DNA of 64,000 nt, taken from the NCBI RefSeq assembly GCF_001660705.2, contig NZ_LYBV02000017.1:1-64000 (forward strand), in the 5' to 3' direction. Within the stretch, counting starts at the first letter, position 1. Each line of letters opens with the position of its first letter. The stretch is from Saccharicrinis aurantiacus (lineage in GTDB: Bacteria; Bacteroidota; Bacteroidia; Bacteroidales; Marinilabiliaceae). A program made the translations under genes and the position numbers. The notes beneath the pieces were generated by a model, which had not been told where the DNA came from, searched no databases, and saw only the letters and a program-made list of their open reading frames with translations. This document shows, piece after piece, positions 54,549 through 63,420 of this stretch.

Positions 54549-55883
54549 TTACTCAACAGGGATATCTGTATTTACATTTTTACATCCTGCTAAAGCATAC
54601 CATAATAAGTAAACCAAAGCAGCAACAATTACCCAAAATGAGGCTGTATAGCTAAGTGTTACATCAGCAACTCCTCCTTGGATAAGTGGTAATATTCCAC
54701 CACCACAAACCATCACCATAAAGATACCGGCACCCATCTCTGTGTATTTACCAATTCCTTCTACGGCAAGGTTAAAAATTCCACCCCACATAATTGACGT
54801 ACACAATCCACATAATGCAAAAAACATTACAGATAATGGAACCGTTTGGAAACCAAAGCTAATATCCGCTAAAAATACAGGCATCTCAACAGTAACTGAT
54901 TTTGGTAGAAAGATACCAGTACCTACAAGGATTAAACCAAGACCTGAAACAAATAACAATTGTTCTTTAGCTGAGTATTTTCCACCTAAAGCACCACCTA
55001 ATAAACGACCAATTAACATTAAGAACCAATATGTACCTACTACGGTACCAGCAGCAGCAGGGTCGATGCCCATACCAGCAGCTTCACCAGCCTCTGGAGT
55101 TAATGGTGCTGTTAAGAAAAGGTTCATAAAGTTAGGAATACCAACTTCAATACCAACGTATAAAAATATAGCTACCGTACCAAACACAAAATGGCGAAAT
55201 GACATTGGGCCATGATCTTCTTTAGTTTTAGAAGCACTTCCTTTAGCTAAACCTGGTTCTGGAATTTTTACAGCTGCTAGAACTGCAAATGCAACAAGGA
55301 AAATAACTAATGCAATTTGAAGTGCTGGGATAGCATCACGAAGAGAAGTTTCTCTTGTAATAGTACCAATTAAAGCTCCACCTAAGATAGGTACAATTGT
55401 AGCAGCCATAGAGTTTAATGACCCTCCAAACTGAATCAATTGGTTTCCGGATTTTCCACCGCCACCTAATGTGTTTAACATTGGGTTAACAACTGTATTA
55501 AGCATACACATAGAGAATCCTGAAACGAATGCACCTAATAAGTATACCATAAATATTGGAATAAAGTTATCGCCTGGTGCATATGGCATATAGCCAGATA
55601 CCATTTGTATTGCAACTCCAATAATACCCACTCCGATGGCTGTTAGAGCAGTAAATTTGTATCCTTTATTTTTAAGGATAATCCCTGCAGGAAGCCCCAT
55701 TACAGCATATGCTATAAAGTTTCCAAAGTTTCCTAGTTGAGACATCCAGTTCGGAATACCATCTTGTGCTTTACAAATTACACCAATAGGATTAGATAAC
55801 CCAGTTACAAATGATATCATCGCAAATAATGCGAACATCATTATTATTGGCAATAAGTTGCTTTTGTTTTTTGATAAAGTCAT
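54549..55883 (-). CDS. MFS sugar transporter (FucP/glucose-galactose type), second copy
   Basis: 444 residues with twelve predicted membrane helices. FucP/GluP-type features include GNFIAYAVMGLPAGIILKNKGYK, FVSGFSMCMLNTVVNPML and LCTSIMWGGIFNLAVEGIGKYT. These are proton-sugar symporters of the inner membrane. It is the last gene of the galK-MFS-galM-MFS cluster. Divergence from the other MFS protein suggests a different sugar or affinity. Confidence 0.87.
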   Translation of the reverse strand: MTLSKNKSNLLPIIMMFALFAMISFVTGLSNPIGVICKAQDGIPNWMSQLGNFGNFIAYAVMGLPAGIILKNKGYKFTALTAIGVGIIGVAIQMVSGYMPYAPGDNFIPIFMVYLLGAFVSGFSMCMLNTVVNPMLNTLGGGGKSGNQLIQFGGSLNSMAATIVPILGGALIGTITRETSLRDAIPALQIALVIFLVAFAVLAAVKIPEPGLAKGSASKTKEDHGPMSFRHFVFGTVAIFLYVGIEVGIPNFMNLFLTAPLTPEAGEAAGMGIDPAAAGTVVGTYWFLMLIGRLLGGALGGKYSAKEQLLFVSGLGLILVGTGIFLPKSVTVEMPVFLADISFGFQTVPLSVMFFALCGLCTSIMWGGIFNLAVEGIGKYTEMGAGIFMVMVCGGGILPLIQGGVADVTLSYTASFWVIVAALVYLLWYALAGCKNVNTDIPVE

Positions 55884-55927
55884 TTTTTAGTTTTTAATTA
55901 AAAGTATGTTTTTTGGTAAATTTTAGA

Positions 55928-55961
55928 GCCCGAATTTGCACAAAAAATAGCAAATTCGGGC
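55928..55961 (-). terminator. Hairpin between galM and the second MFS gene
   Basis: A perfect 12 bp stem (55928-55939 with 55950-55961) with a 10-base loop lies 15 bp after the galM stop. It is followed by only a weak T-run, so it may tune expression of the distal transporter or protect an RNA end. Confidence 0.6.
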
Positions 55962-55975
55962 AATTTGGTAGTGTT

Positions 55976-57046
55976 TTATTTTGTTACAAACTTGTATACA
56001 CAAGATTCTTTATATTCTTCTCCTGGTTTAAGGATAGAACTTGGAAAGTTTTCTTTGTTAGGAGAATTAGGAAATCCCTGAGTCTCAAGACATATTGCCG
56101 AACGCTTTTGATAAGCTACTCCGCCTTTACCTACATCGCTGCCATCGTGCCAGTTTGCTGTATAAACTTGAATTCCTGGCTGTGTAGTATAAACCTCAAT
56201 TCCTCTACCCGACTTTGGTTCAGAGTAAACTGCTGCTAAACCTAGTTCCCCAGCTCCTTTATCTAAAATCCAGTTATGATCGTAACCAACACCAATTTGC
56301 AATTGCTCATAATCAGCATCAATTCTATCACCGATAACATGAGTTTCAGTAAAATCCATTGGAGTATCCTTTACTGCTCTAATTTCGCCTGTTGGCGCAC
56401 AAGTATCATCGTAAGGTGTAAATTCCTTAGCATTAATCATTAACTCATGAGAAGTTACTGTTGATCCACTTTCAACACCTTCTAAGTTGAAGAAAGAATG
56501 CGAACAAATATTTACATGTGTAGTCTTATCAGTGGTAGCATAATAATCTAACACCAATTCGTTTTCCTCAGTTAATGTATAAGTAATGCTAAATTTAACT
56601 GTTCCTGGATATCCTTCTTCACCATCAACACTTACATAGCTCATTTTTACAGATGCACCTCCATTGGCTTCAACTACGCCACCTTCAACATCAAACACCT
56701 GATCGTTAAAACCGTTTGGTCCTCCGTGTAAACTGTTTGTTCCATTGTTAATTGGCAATTGATAGTCAACACCATCAATAGTAAATTTACCATCCTTAAT
56801 ACGATTGGCAAAACGACCACAAACGGCGCCAAAATATGGCATTCCCTTAAACCACTCTTCAATAGTTTCGTAGCCTTGTACAACATCAGCATAGTTACCA
56901 TCGCGATCAGCCGCTAAAACACTAACAATTTTAGCCCCGAAATTAGTAACCTGCGCTACCATTCCACCTTTATTTTTTAAGGTAAATAATGCTACTTCTT
57001 TTCCTTTGTAAGTTCCTTTAAAACTATCTTGATCAATAACTTTCAT
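55976..57046 (-). CDS. galM: Aldose 1-epimerase (mutarotase)
   Basis: 356 residues. It interconverts alpha and beta anomers of galactose, supplying galactokinase with the right form. The family blocks are NFGAKIVSVLAADRDGNYAD, FGAVCGRFANRIKDGKF, NGTNSLHGGPNGFNDQVFDV, the catalytic-histidine region NICSHSFFNLEG and VGYDHNWILD. No signal peptide, so cytosolic. It lies between the two sugar carriers. Confidence 0.93.
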   Translation of the reverse strand: MKVIDQDSFKGTYKGKEVALFTLKNKGGMVAQVTNFGAKIVSVLAADRDGNYADVVQGYETIEEWFKGMPYFGAVCGRFANRIKDGKFTIDGVDYQLPINNGTNSLHGGPNGFNDQVFDVEGGVVEANGGASVKMSYVSVDGEEGYPGTVKFSITYTLTEENELVLDYYATTDKTTHVNICSHSFFNLEGVESGSTVTSHELMINAKEFTPYDDTCAPTGEIRAVKDTPMDFTETHVIGDRIDADYEQLQIGVGYDHNWILDKGAGELGLAAVYSEPKSGRGIEVYTTQPGIQVYTANWHDGSDVGKGGVAYQKRSAICLETQGFPNSPNKENFPSSILKPGEEYKESCVYKFVTK

Positions 57047-57096
57047 ATTATTTTATCGATTATATTATTAAAAAAATGATCTCTTTACTAAATAAA

Positions 57097-57142
57097 AAAT
57101 GCAAGTCTCGATGAAGTAGTACTTCATTTGAAACTTGCATTT
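57097..57142 (-). terminator. Hairpin between the first MFS gene and galM
   Basis: An outer stem AAATGCAAGT/ACTTGCATTT (57097-57106 with 57133-57142) with an inner ATGAAGTA/TACTTCAT stem, followed by T residues on the minus strand, lies 55 bp after the MFS stop. Confidence 0.65.
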
Positions 57143-57197
57143 ATATCATATTATGCTGTTGTTAGCATGTATCTATTATTTTTAAACGAATGCCAAT

Positions 57198-58430
57198 TTA
57201 AGCGTTTCTTCTGATTTTTGCACCTTTCAAAGCAAAGAAAATAATGTATGCGTAAAATAAGAAGAAGAATGCATAAGCACTTCCATAATTTGTTACTTCA
57301 GCACCATTAAATGTCATTGTAGAGTTTTCTACAACTTTACCCATAATTACCATCCACATACCTGTGAATACAACACCAGTACAAATAATACCAGAAGCTT
57401 GTTTTGCAGCGCTTGCAGGTACATCTTTCATTGAAAGATCGAATAATACAGACCACATGATAGATAAGAATAAACCTTGCGCAATTAATGGCCAAATTGA
57501 GAATGCACTTCCTTTTGTAATAAAGAATGTTGCTAATAAAGCCACACAAATTACTGAGTTTACAAGTAATACTTTTGTTGGCTCATATTTCTTCAATAAC
57601 CCCGCTCCAATTACACGACCAAAGAAGAACCCTAATGGATAAAATCCTAAAATTTTAGAAGCAAAATCCATTGATTTACCAGCTACATTGTACTCAACAT
57701 AGTTAAGGAAATAATTACCTACACCTACTTCAAGTCCCATGTACATACCTATGGCAATAAATCCTAATACAACTTGAGGGTAGCTCCAAGCACTGCGCCC
57801 TTTAGCTGCATCTGAGGAATCTTCGTCTCCTTCAATATCAGGTAAGTGCATAAAGTAAAGTAAAGCTGCTGTACCTACTGCTATTGCTGATAAAGTGATA
57901 AAAAGAGTTTTAGCTAATTGCTCATTAACAACAACAGAATCACCACTTGAATCTAAAATATATCCTCCAATAATTGGAGCTAATACTGCAGCTAATGAGT
58001 TAATAGCCATTGCTAATGTTAAACGAGATGATGAAGTTTCAGGCGTTCCTAGGGCGATTACATAAGGGTTAGCAGCAACTTGTAAAATTACAACTCCGAT
58101 AGCTGTTACAAATAAACCTGCTAAAACCATTCCATAGCCAATATTTAAAGCAGGAACAAATATAGCACAACCAATGGCAACAATAATGGAGCCTATAATT
58201 ACACTCATTTTATAACCAACCTTTTTTACCATACCTCCCACTGGGATGGAAATGATATATGCACCAAAGAATGCAGCACTTACGAGTTGTGCCTGACTTT
58301 CAGTTATATTGAACTGAATTTTCATAAATGGAACCAATATGTTATTAATCCATGTTACAAATCCCAAAAGAAAAAGTAAAAAAGACATAATAGCAAAAGG
58401 TACCGTGTAATTCGTTTTTGAATTCCCCAT
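57198..58430 (-). CDS. MFS sugar transporter (FucP/GluP type), galactose candidate
   Basis: 410 residues with twelve membrane helices. FHS-family motifs include FGAYIISIPVGGMVKKVGYK, LQVAANPYVIALGTPETSSSR and IMWSVLFDLSMKDVP. The NPYV-ALG region is characteristic of the glucose/galactose and fucose proton symporters of this family. It lies directly after galK on the same strand, so galactose uptake is the likely role. Confidence 0.9.
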   Translation of the reverse strand: MGNSKTNYTVPFAIMSFLLFLLGFVTWINNILVPFMKIQFNITESQAQLVSAAFFGAYIISIPVGGMVKKVGYKMSVIIGSIIVAIGCAIFVPALNIGYGMVLAGLFVTAIGVVILQVAANPYVIALGTPETSSSRLTLAMAINSLAAVLAPIIGGYILDSSGDSVVVNEQLAKTLFITLSAIAVGTAALLYFMHLPDIEGDEDSSDAAKGRSAWSYPQVVLGFIAIGMYMGLEVGVGNYFLNYVEYNVAGKSMDFASKILGFYPLGFFFGRVIGAGLLKKYEPTKVLLVNSVICVALLATFFITKGSAFSIWPLIAQGLFLSIMWSVLFDLSMKDVPASAAKQASGIICTGVVFTGMWMVIMGKVVENSTMTFNGAEVTNYGSAYAFFFLFYAYIIFFALKGAKIRRNA

Positions 58431-58469
58431 GATAACTTTAATTCTTTATTGTAGTTTGTAATGAATAAA

Positions 58470-58501
58470 AAAAGTTGGACCAAATGAATGACCCAACTTT
58501 T
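58470..58501 (-). terminator. Hairpin after galK
   Basis: A stem AAAAGTTGG/CCAACTTTT (58470-58478 with 58493-58501) with T-runs on both strands lies 16 bp after the galK stop and before the first transporter, possibly setting the ratio of kinase to carrier. Confidence 0.65.
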
Positions 58502-58517
58502 AATGTTTATGTTATTA

Positions 58518-59795
58518 TTATAATTCTACTTTTACCGATCCTTTAGCTCGAATAAATAACTTATGACAGTTACCTTCGCCAAATACTGACTCTAATGTAG
58601 AAATATATGTATCTAATAAATCGTTTGGTACAAAGGCTTGGATTGTACCAGCAAATCCACCACCGTGAACACGCCATGCACCTTTACCTTTTAATACTAA
58701 ATCAGATAATGCTAAACCTAATGCTACATTTTGCTCAGTAGTTTTTCCACCTACAAAAATATTTTGGTTATACATATATGAGCTATTACCCGACTCAATT
58801 ACCATTCCTAAGAAATCTTGGAATCTGTTATCTTCTAAAGCCGCAACTTGCTCTACTACACGAGCGTTATCACCTTGGAAGTGAATAGAACGTAAAATAG
58901 CACGATCTCCAACTTTTTCGCGGATAGAAGGAATACCTTTAACCACATCTTCCATTGAAAGTGGGCGTAAAACTTCTTGTCCTAATTCTTTGGCAACAGC
59001 TTTCATTTCACCTGGTAATGCATTATACTCTGCATCTAAACCACCATGGCTACCACCAGTATTAGTAATTACTAATGAATATCCTGTTTTAGCAAAATCA
59101 AAATCTAATGCTTTAACAATTGGATTTGCAGGATTTTCGAAATCAATAGTAATAAAACCACCAACAGCACAAGCTGTTTGATCCATTAAACCACAAAATT
59201 TCTTACAAGCGTGCTCTGCTTTTTGTCCAATTTTAGCATTATCAACAGGATCTAATTTTCCATCATTAAATAAATGACTAAAGATAGCTCCAATTAATAC
59301 TTCAAAAGAAGCTGAAGAACTTAAACCTGAACCTTCTGGCACGCAACCATGAATTACAGCATCGAAACCACCAATTTTTAATCCTAAATCGGTAATTCCT
59401 TTAGCAATAGACTTCACTAAGTTACCTGGAGTTACTTTAAATTCAGTTACTTCTAAATCAGAAAGATCAACTTCAAATGGATCGAAACCTACTGATTTAA
59501 TCTTAACAACATTAGTTCCGTTAGCAGAAGCTACAGCAATATTATCAAGATTTACAGCACCTGCAAGTACACGACCTAATTGGTGATCGGTATGGTTACC
59601 GCCAACTTCAGTACGACCTGGAGAACTAAATAATGTTACATCATCAGTACCATATACTGCACCAAAATCATTTAAATACTCTGTATAACGATTTGCTTGC
59701 TCTTTTAACACAGCAGCATCGGTTCCGTAAATCTCTTTAAAAAATGGGTTATCTCCACCGTTAATCTTTTCGATTAAAGCACTTATCTTAGCCAT
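58518..59795 (-). CDS. galK: Galactokinase
   Basis: 425 residues of the GHMP kinase superfamily, phosphorylating galactose at C1. The galactose signature is SPGRTEVGGNHTDHQLGRVL, the ATP-binding loop PEGSGLSSSASFEVLIG, the base-region CGLMDQTACAVGG, and the C-terminal GGGFAGTIQAF. It heads the cluster galK-MFS-galM-MFS and is divergent from an AraC regulator. galT and galE are not in the window, so the rest of the Leloir pathway must be elsewhere. Confidence 0.95.
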   Translation of the reverse strand: MAKISALIEKINGGDNPFFKEIYGTDAAVLKEQANRYTEYLNDFGAVYGTDDVTLFSSPGRTEVGGNHTDHQLGRVLAGAVNLDNIAVASANGTNVVKIKSVGFDPFEVDLSDLEVTEFKVTPGNLVKSIAKGITDLGLKIGGFDAVIHGCVPEGSGLSSSASFEVLIGAIFSHLFNDGKLDPVDNAKIGQKAEHACKKFCGLMDQTACAVGGFITIDFENPANPIVKALDFDFAKTGYSLVITNTGGSHGGLDAEYNALPGEMKAVAKELGQEVLRPLSMEDVVKGIPSIREKVGDRAILRSIHFQGDNARVVEQVAALEDNRFQDFLGMVIESGNSSYMYNQNIFVGGKTTEQNVALGLALSDLVLKGKGAWRVHGGGFAGTIQAFVPNDLLDTYISTLESVFGEGNCHKLFIRAKGSVKVEL

Positions 59796-59860
59796 AATTA
59801 TTTAATTTATTAAATGGTTGTTTATTATTTAATACTTAGCCCAAACGTTAATTTTTGTCT

Positions 59861-59916
59861 TGGTAGTGCAATAATAATAAAATTTTCTTACAAATTACCT
59901 ACCAGTCCCTACCGGT
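59861..59916. promoter_or_regulatory. Phased operator-like repeats between galK and the AraC gene
   Basis: CTACCAGT (59899-59906) and CTACCGGT (59909-59916) are direct repeats exactly 10 bp apart, i.e. on the same helix face. An inverted half-site TGGTAG lies at 59861-59866. AraC-family proteins commonly bind such direct repeats, so this is the probable galactose operator. Confidence 0.5.
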
Positions 59917-60125
59917 TTAGTTTTTTCACACTTTTCAAATATCAAAACCCAATCCACCAATGAGTTAACAAGACATAACCATATGTATTTTTATCCATTA
60001 TGAATAAGAGGCATTTAATAATCGTTAACAAACTAACTTAAATGCTCAAAAAATTTATAATCACTATTAACTCATAAACTTTACTATATTTAGCGCGTTT
60101 ATTAGTTTTATAAGTGATGTAAAGA

Positions 60126-61010
60126 ATGGCAAACACCATACAAGTTTTAGAGCTCGTTGATGAAGCAGGCAATCGCATAGATTTTGTTTGTAAAAGAATA
60201 GAAACTCTATTTGATAAAAATGATGGAATAACAGATGAACCGCATCGCCACAACTATTTTACTATAATTTTAGTTAAAGATGGCAGTGGCACACATACAA
60301 TTGACTTTAAAAACTTTGAAATAAACAACTCCTCGCTACATGTTATCTATCCAGGACAAGTGCATAGTTTTGTCACTCCTGATAGGCCATCTGGATGGGT
60401 ATTTAATTTTACTTCATCATTTTTGGCTAGCCAGCAAATTAATAATGATTTAGTTAATAAGGTATATTTATATAATTCATACGGAGATACTCCTCCTCTA
60501 TATATTAACAACGATCAGTTTATTGTATTTGAGCAACTAGCTCAGCAGATTATTGACTATTACCAAAAAGAGAATGAATATAAACTTGACGCTTTAGGGG
60601 CACTGCTTAAATTATTTTTTATTAATTCGGCAAACTTATCTTGTAATATTTACCAAAATAAACCACCTAACAACCTAGTTGAAAACAATCTGCTTATCAG
60701 ATTTAAGAAGTTAGTTGACCAATTGTACTCTAAAGAACACAAAGTTGCGTACTACTCTAATGAATTATCAGTCACATCAGACTACCTTAATAAATACGTA
60801 AAATCACAAATTGGGAAATCGGCTAAAGAATTAATACAAGATAAAATTTTGCTTGAAGCAAAGCGCTCTCTAATTTTTAGTAATATAAGTAATAAAGAAC
60901 TATCCTATCAATTGGGCTTTGACGAACCCTCTCATTTTAGTAATTTCTTTAAGAAGTTTACGCAAACCACTCCGAAGAATTTCAAACTTGAAAATGCAGT
61001 TCAGAGCTAA
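60126..61010 (+). CDS. AraC-family regulator, probably of the galactose cluster
   Basis: 294 residues. An N-terminal cupin-like ligand domain (EPHRHNYFTIILVKDGSGTH, LHVIYPGQVHSF) is joined to a C-terminal double HTH (VTSDYLNKYVKSQIGKSAKE, LSYQLGFDEPSHFSNFFKKF). It is transcribed divergently from galK with phased repeats in the 330 bp between, the standard arrangement for a sugar-responsive activator. Confidence 0.9.
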   Translation: MANTIQVLELVDEAGNRIDFVCKRIETLFDKNDGITDEPHRHNYFTIILVKDGSGTHTIDFKNFEINNSSLHVIYPGQVHSFVTPDRPSGWVFNFTSSFLASQQINNDLVNKVYLYNSYGDTPPLYINNDQFIVFEQLAQQIIDYYQKENEYKLDALGALLKLFFINSANLSCNIYQNKPPNNLVENNLLIRFKKLVDQLYSKEHKVAYYSNELSVTSDYLNKYVKSQIGKSAKELIQDKILLEAKRSLIFSNISNKELSYQLGFDEPSHFSNFFKKFTQTTPKNFKLENAVQS

Positions 61011-61102
61011 TAAACTCATATTTTCACCAATAAAAGAGTGTAAAGTCTGATTTTTGCAATACCACTCCTTTTTTTAGTAATTCAACTATACAATTTAGAG
61101 CA

Positions 61103-61110
61103 TACATTTG
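61103..61110 (+). promoter_or_regulatory. -7 element upstream of the pirin gene
   Basis: TACATTTG matches the Bacteroidota -7 consensus about 67 bp before the pirin start. The -33 region is poor, so the promoter may be weak or activated. Confidence 0.4.
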
Positions 61111-61176
61111 TATTGTTATTAAGAATAAGATTACACTTTCATGTGCTGATCCAATTTCTTACAAATTGTAGGTTCG

Positions 61177-61893
61177 ATGAAAACAGTTATACATAAATCA
61201 GATTCAAGAGGCTTCGCCAATCATGGTTGGTTAGAAGCTCGACATTCTTTTAGTTTCGCTAATTATTATAATCCTGACAAGCTTAGTTTTGGAGCATTGC
61301 GCGTGCTAAATGATGATATTATTGCTCCTGGTGCCGGATTCCCTCAGCATCCTCATGATAATATGGAAATAATTACAATTCCGCTATCAGGTGCTATCGC
61401 TCATAAAGATTCTATGGGTAATAGTTCGGTGATCAAAACTGGAGAAATTCAGGTGATGAGTGCAGGCAAAGGAATTTTTCACAGCGAGTATAATTATAAC
61501 AAAGATCAGGAACTAAATCTTTTTCAGATTTGGATTATCCCAAATGTAAAGAATATAGAACCTCGATACGATCAGTTAAACCTTGCTGATATTCTTAAGC
61601 AGAATGAATTAATTCAAATACTTAGTCCCAATAAGGACGATAAAGGAGTATGGATATATCAAGATGCCTGGTTTCATCTTGGAGATTACAATAAAGAAGC
61701 ATCTGTTGAGTACATTCTCAAAAATAAGAAAAATGGTGTTTATATAATGATAATTGAAGGAGAAGTGTCAATTAATGACACCAAACTTGTTGCAAAAGAT
61801 GCCATAGGAATTTGGGATTCTACTGCAATAATTATTAATACAAAACCTGCAAGTAAGTTTCTGATTATAGAAGTACCGATGGAACTAAATTAA
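61177..61893 (+). CDS. Pirin-family protein
   Basis: 238 residues, bicupin. The pirin N-terminal cupin is evident in ARHSFSFANYYNPDKLSFGA, PQHPHDNMEIITIPLSGAIA and SAGKGIFHSEYN, whose histidines and glutamate bind iron. Bacterial members such as YhhW have quercetinase activity. It is the first of three plus-strand genes (pirin, YceI, YfiR) that are separately spaced. Confidence 0.92.
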   Translation: MKTVIHKSDSRGFANHGWLEARHSFSFANYYNPDKLSFGALRVLNDDIIAPGAGFPQHPHDNMEIITIPLSGAIAHKDSMGNSSVIKTGEIQVMSAGKGIFHSEYNYNKDQELNLFQIWIIPNVKNIEPRYDQLNLADILKQNELIQILSPNKDDKGVWIYQDAWFHLGDYNKEASVEYILKNKKNGVYIMIIEGEVSINDTKLVAKDAIGIWDSTAIIINTKPASKFLIIEVPMELN

Positions 61894-61956
61894 TACGTAT
61901 CAAAAAGCATAACATTAAATATCTAAGTTCAATTAATAAACTATAAATAAATAATT

Positions 61957-62526
61957 ATGAAAAATTTAAATGTATTATTAACAGCAATATTCCTATTATC
62001 GGCAATAGGTGTTCAAGCAAAAAAAATTGAGGTTGATACTCAAAAATCGACCATAAAATGGGAAGGCAAAAAAGTTGGTGGTGCCCACAATGGTTTTGTT
62101 AAACTAAAAGATGCCAAATTAGCGATTAAGAACGATATTATTACAGATGGTGAGTTTATTATAGATATGGCTAGCATCACAAATACCGACATTGATAATG
62201 AAGAATACAACCAAAAGCTAGTTGGACACCTGAAATCAGATGACTTTTTTGGTGTTGAAAAGTACCCTACTTCAAAACTTATTATTACTAATAGTTCAAC
62301 TTTCAAAAATGGTGTCGCCAAGGTTTCAGGTAATCTAAGCATTAAGGGTAAAACACACCCTATTGATTTTGAAGTAAAACAAAATAGTAATGGATATATT
62401 ACAACATTAGTAATTGACCGATCTAAATACAACGTTAGATATGGTTCAAGCTCTTTTTTCGATAATTTGGGGGATAAAGTAATATATGATGAATTTACCT
62501 TAGAAGTCAATTTAATTACTAAATAA
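61957..62526 (+). CDS. YceI-family periplasmic lipid-binding-like protein
   Basis: 189 residues with a signal peptide (MKNLNVLLTAIFLLSAIGVQA). The YceI lipocalin-like barrel is seen in STIKWEGKKVGGAHNGFVKL, LVGHLKSDDFFGVEKYPTSK and VSGNLSIKGKTHPIDFEVK. Homologues bind polyisoprenoids in the periplasm. It follows the pirin gene by 63 bp, a pairing seen in other Bacteroidota. Confidence 0.92.
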   Translation: MKNLNVLLTAIFLLSAIGVQAKKIEVDTQKSTIKWEGKKVGGAHNGFVKLKDAKLAIKNDIITDGEFIIDMASITNTDIDNEEYNQKLVGHLKSDDFFGVEKYPTSKLIITNSSTFKNGVAKVSGNLSIKGKTHPIDFEVKQNSNGYITTLVIDRSKYNVRYGSSSFFDNLGDKVIYDEFTLEVNLITK

Positions 62527-62680
62527 ATTAATTCAGAGTTCATTTTATAGTGATTTACAGAAAGTTGATCTTTCAAAATATTTTACTTTAAGGAAATGTT
62601 AAAAACTATAAAAACTGAAACCTTACTAGTATATCAACGTTATTGCGTTTATTGAACTAATAACTCTCAATCAACGAATA

Positions 62681-63187
62681 ATGAAAAAGAAGATATCCGG
62701 CATTGTTTTGGGTCTATTTGTACTATTCAATGTATCTGGTCAGATGCAAATAGAACGTATTGAAGCAAGTTATATCGCAAATTTTATGCGATATGTAAAA
62801 TGGCCTAATCAAGAAAGCTTGACAACACTTAAGTTTGGGGTATACGGAAAAGGTACCGCTATATTTAAAGAATTGGGCACAAAGTTAGATGGTAAAAATG
62901 TTGGAACTGCTATTATTAAAGTAGTAGAAATAAGTGATGAAGCTGAGTTTTCGGGCTGTCAGTTATTATTTATACCCAATGGCAAGTCCTATAAAGCAAA
63001 AAAGGCACTGAAGGCGATGAATAGTGCTGTTCTGATTATAACGGAAGAACAAGATTTTCATCCTGATTATTCAATTATTAACTTTAAAGTAATCAACTCA
63101 AAGCTGGCTTTTCAATTACGAAATAACATAGCTGAAGAAAGAAAAATTAGTATTAGTTCTAGACTGCAACAAATGGCTGCTCAATAG
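62681..63187 (+). CDS. YfiR-family periplasmic protein
   Basis: 168 residues with a signal peptide (KKISGIVLGLFVLFNVSGQ) and the YfiR/DUF4154 fold: EASYIANFMRYVKWPNQESL, LKFGVYGKGTAIFKEL, CQLLFIPNGKS and FHPDYSIINFKVINSKLAFQ. In Pseudomonas YfiR holds down a diguanylate cyclase; in Bacteroidota the partner is unknown. It is followed by a terminator. Confidence 0.85.
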   Translation: MKKKISGIVLGLFVLFNVSGQMQIERIEASYIANFMRYVKWPNQESLTTLKFGVYGKGTAIFKELGTKLDGKNVGTAIIKVVEISDEAEFSGCQLLFIPNGKSYKAKKALKAMNSAVLIITEEQDFHPDYSIINFKVINSKLAFQLRNNIAEERKISISSRLQQMAAQ

Positions 63188-63209
63188 TCTAATATTTAAT
63201 CATTATTAT

Positions 63210-63240
63210 AAAAGCAATCCAATTTTGGGTTGCTTTTTTT
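63210..63240 (+). terminator. Terminator of the YfiR gene
   Basis: A stem AAAAGCAA-T-CC/GG-G-TTGCTTTT with a T-run of seven lies 23 bp past the YfiR stop codon. Confidence 0.8.
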
Positions 63241-63420
63241 ATTGCATTTATTCATAAACAAAAAAACTACTAAAACATCTTTAGCCATTAACTTGCTTTC
63301 TTACTAAGCTCAACAAATTATGATTAGTGCTGTTATATTAAACAGAAATATATTTCTTTTTAATAAATTAGTAAACTATCTTGAAAAGATATAAACGAAT
63401 ACTCCTATAAACAGCCTAAT

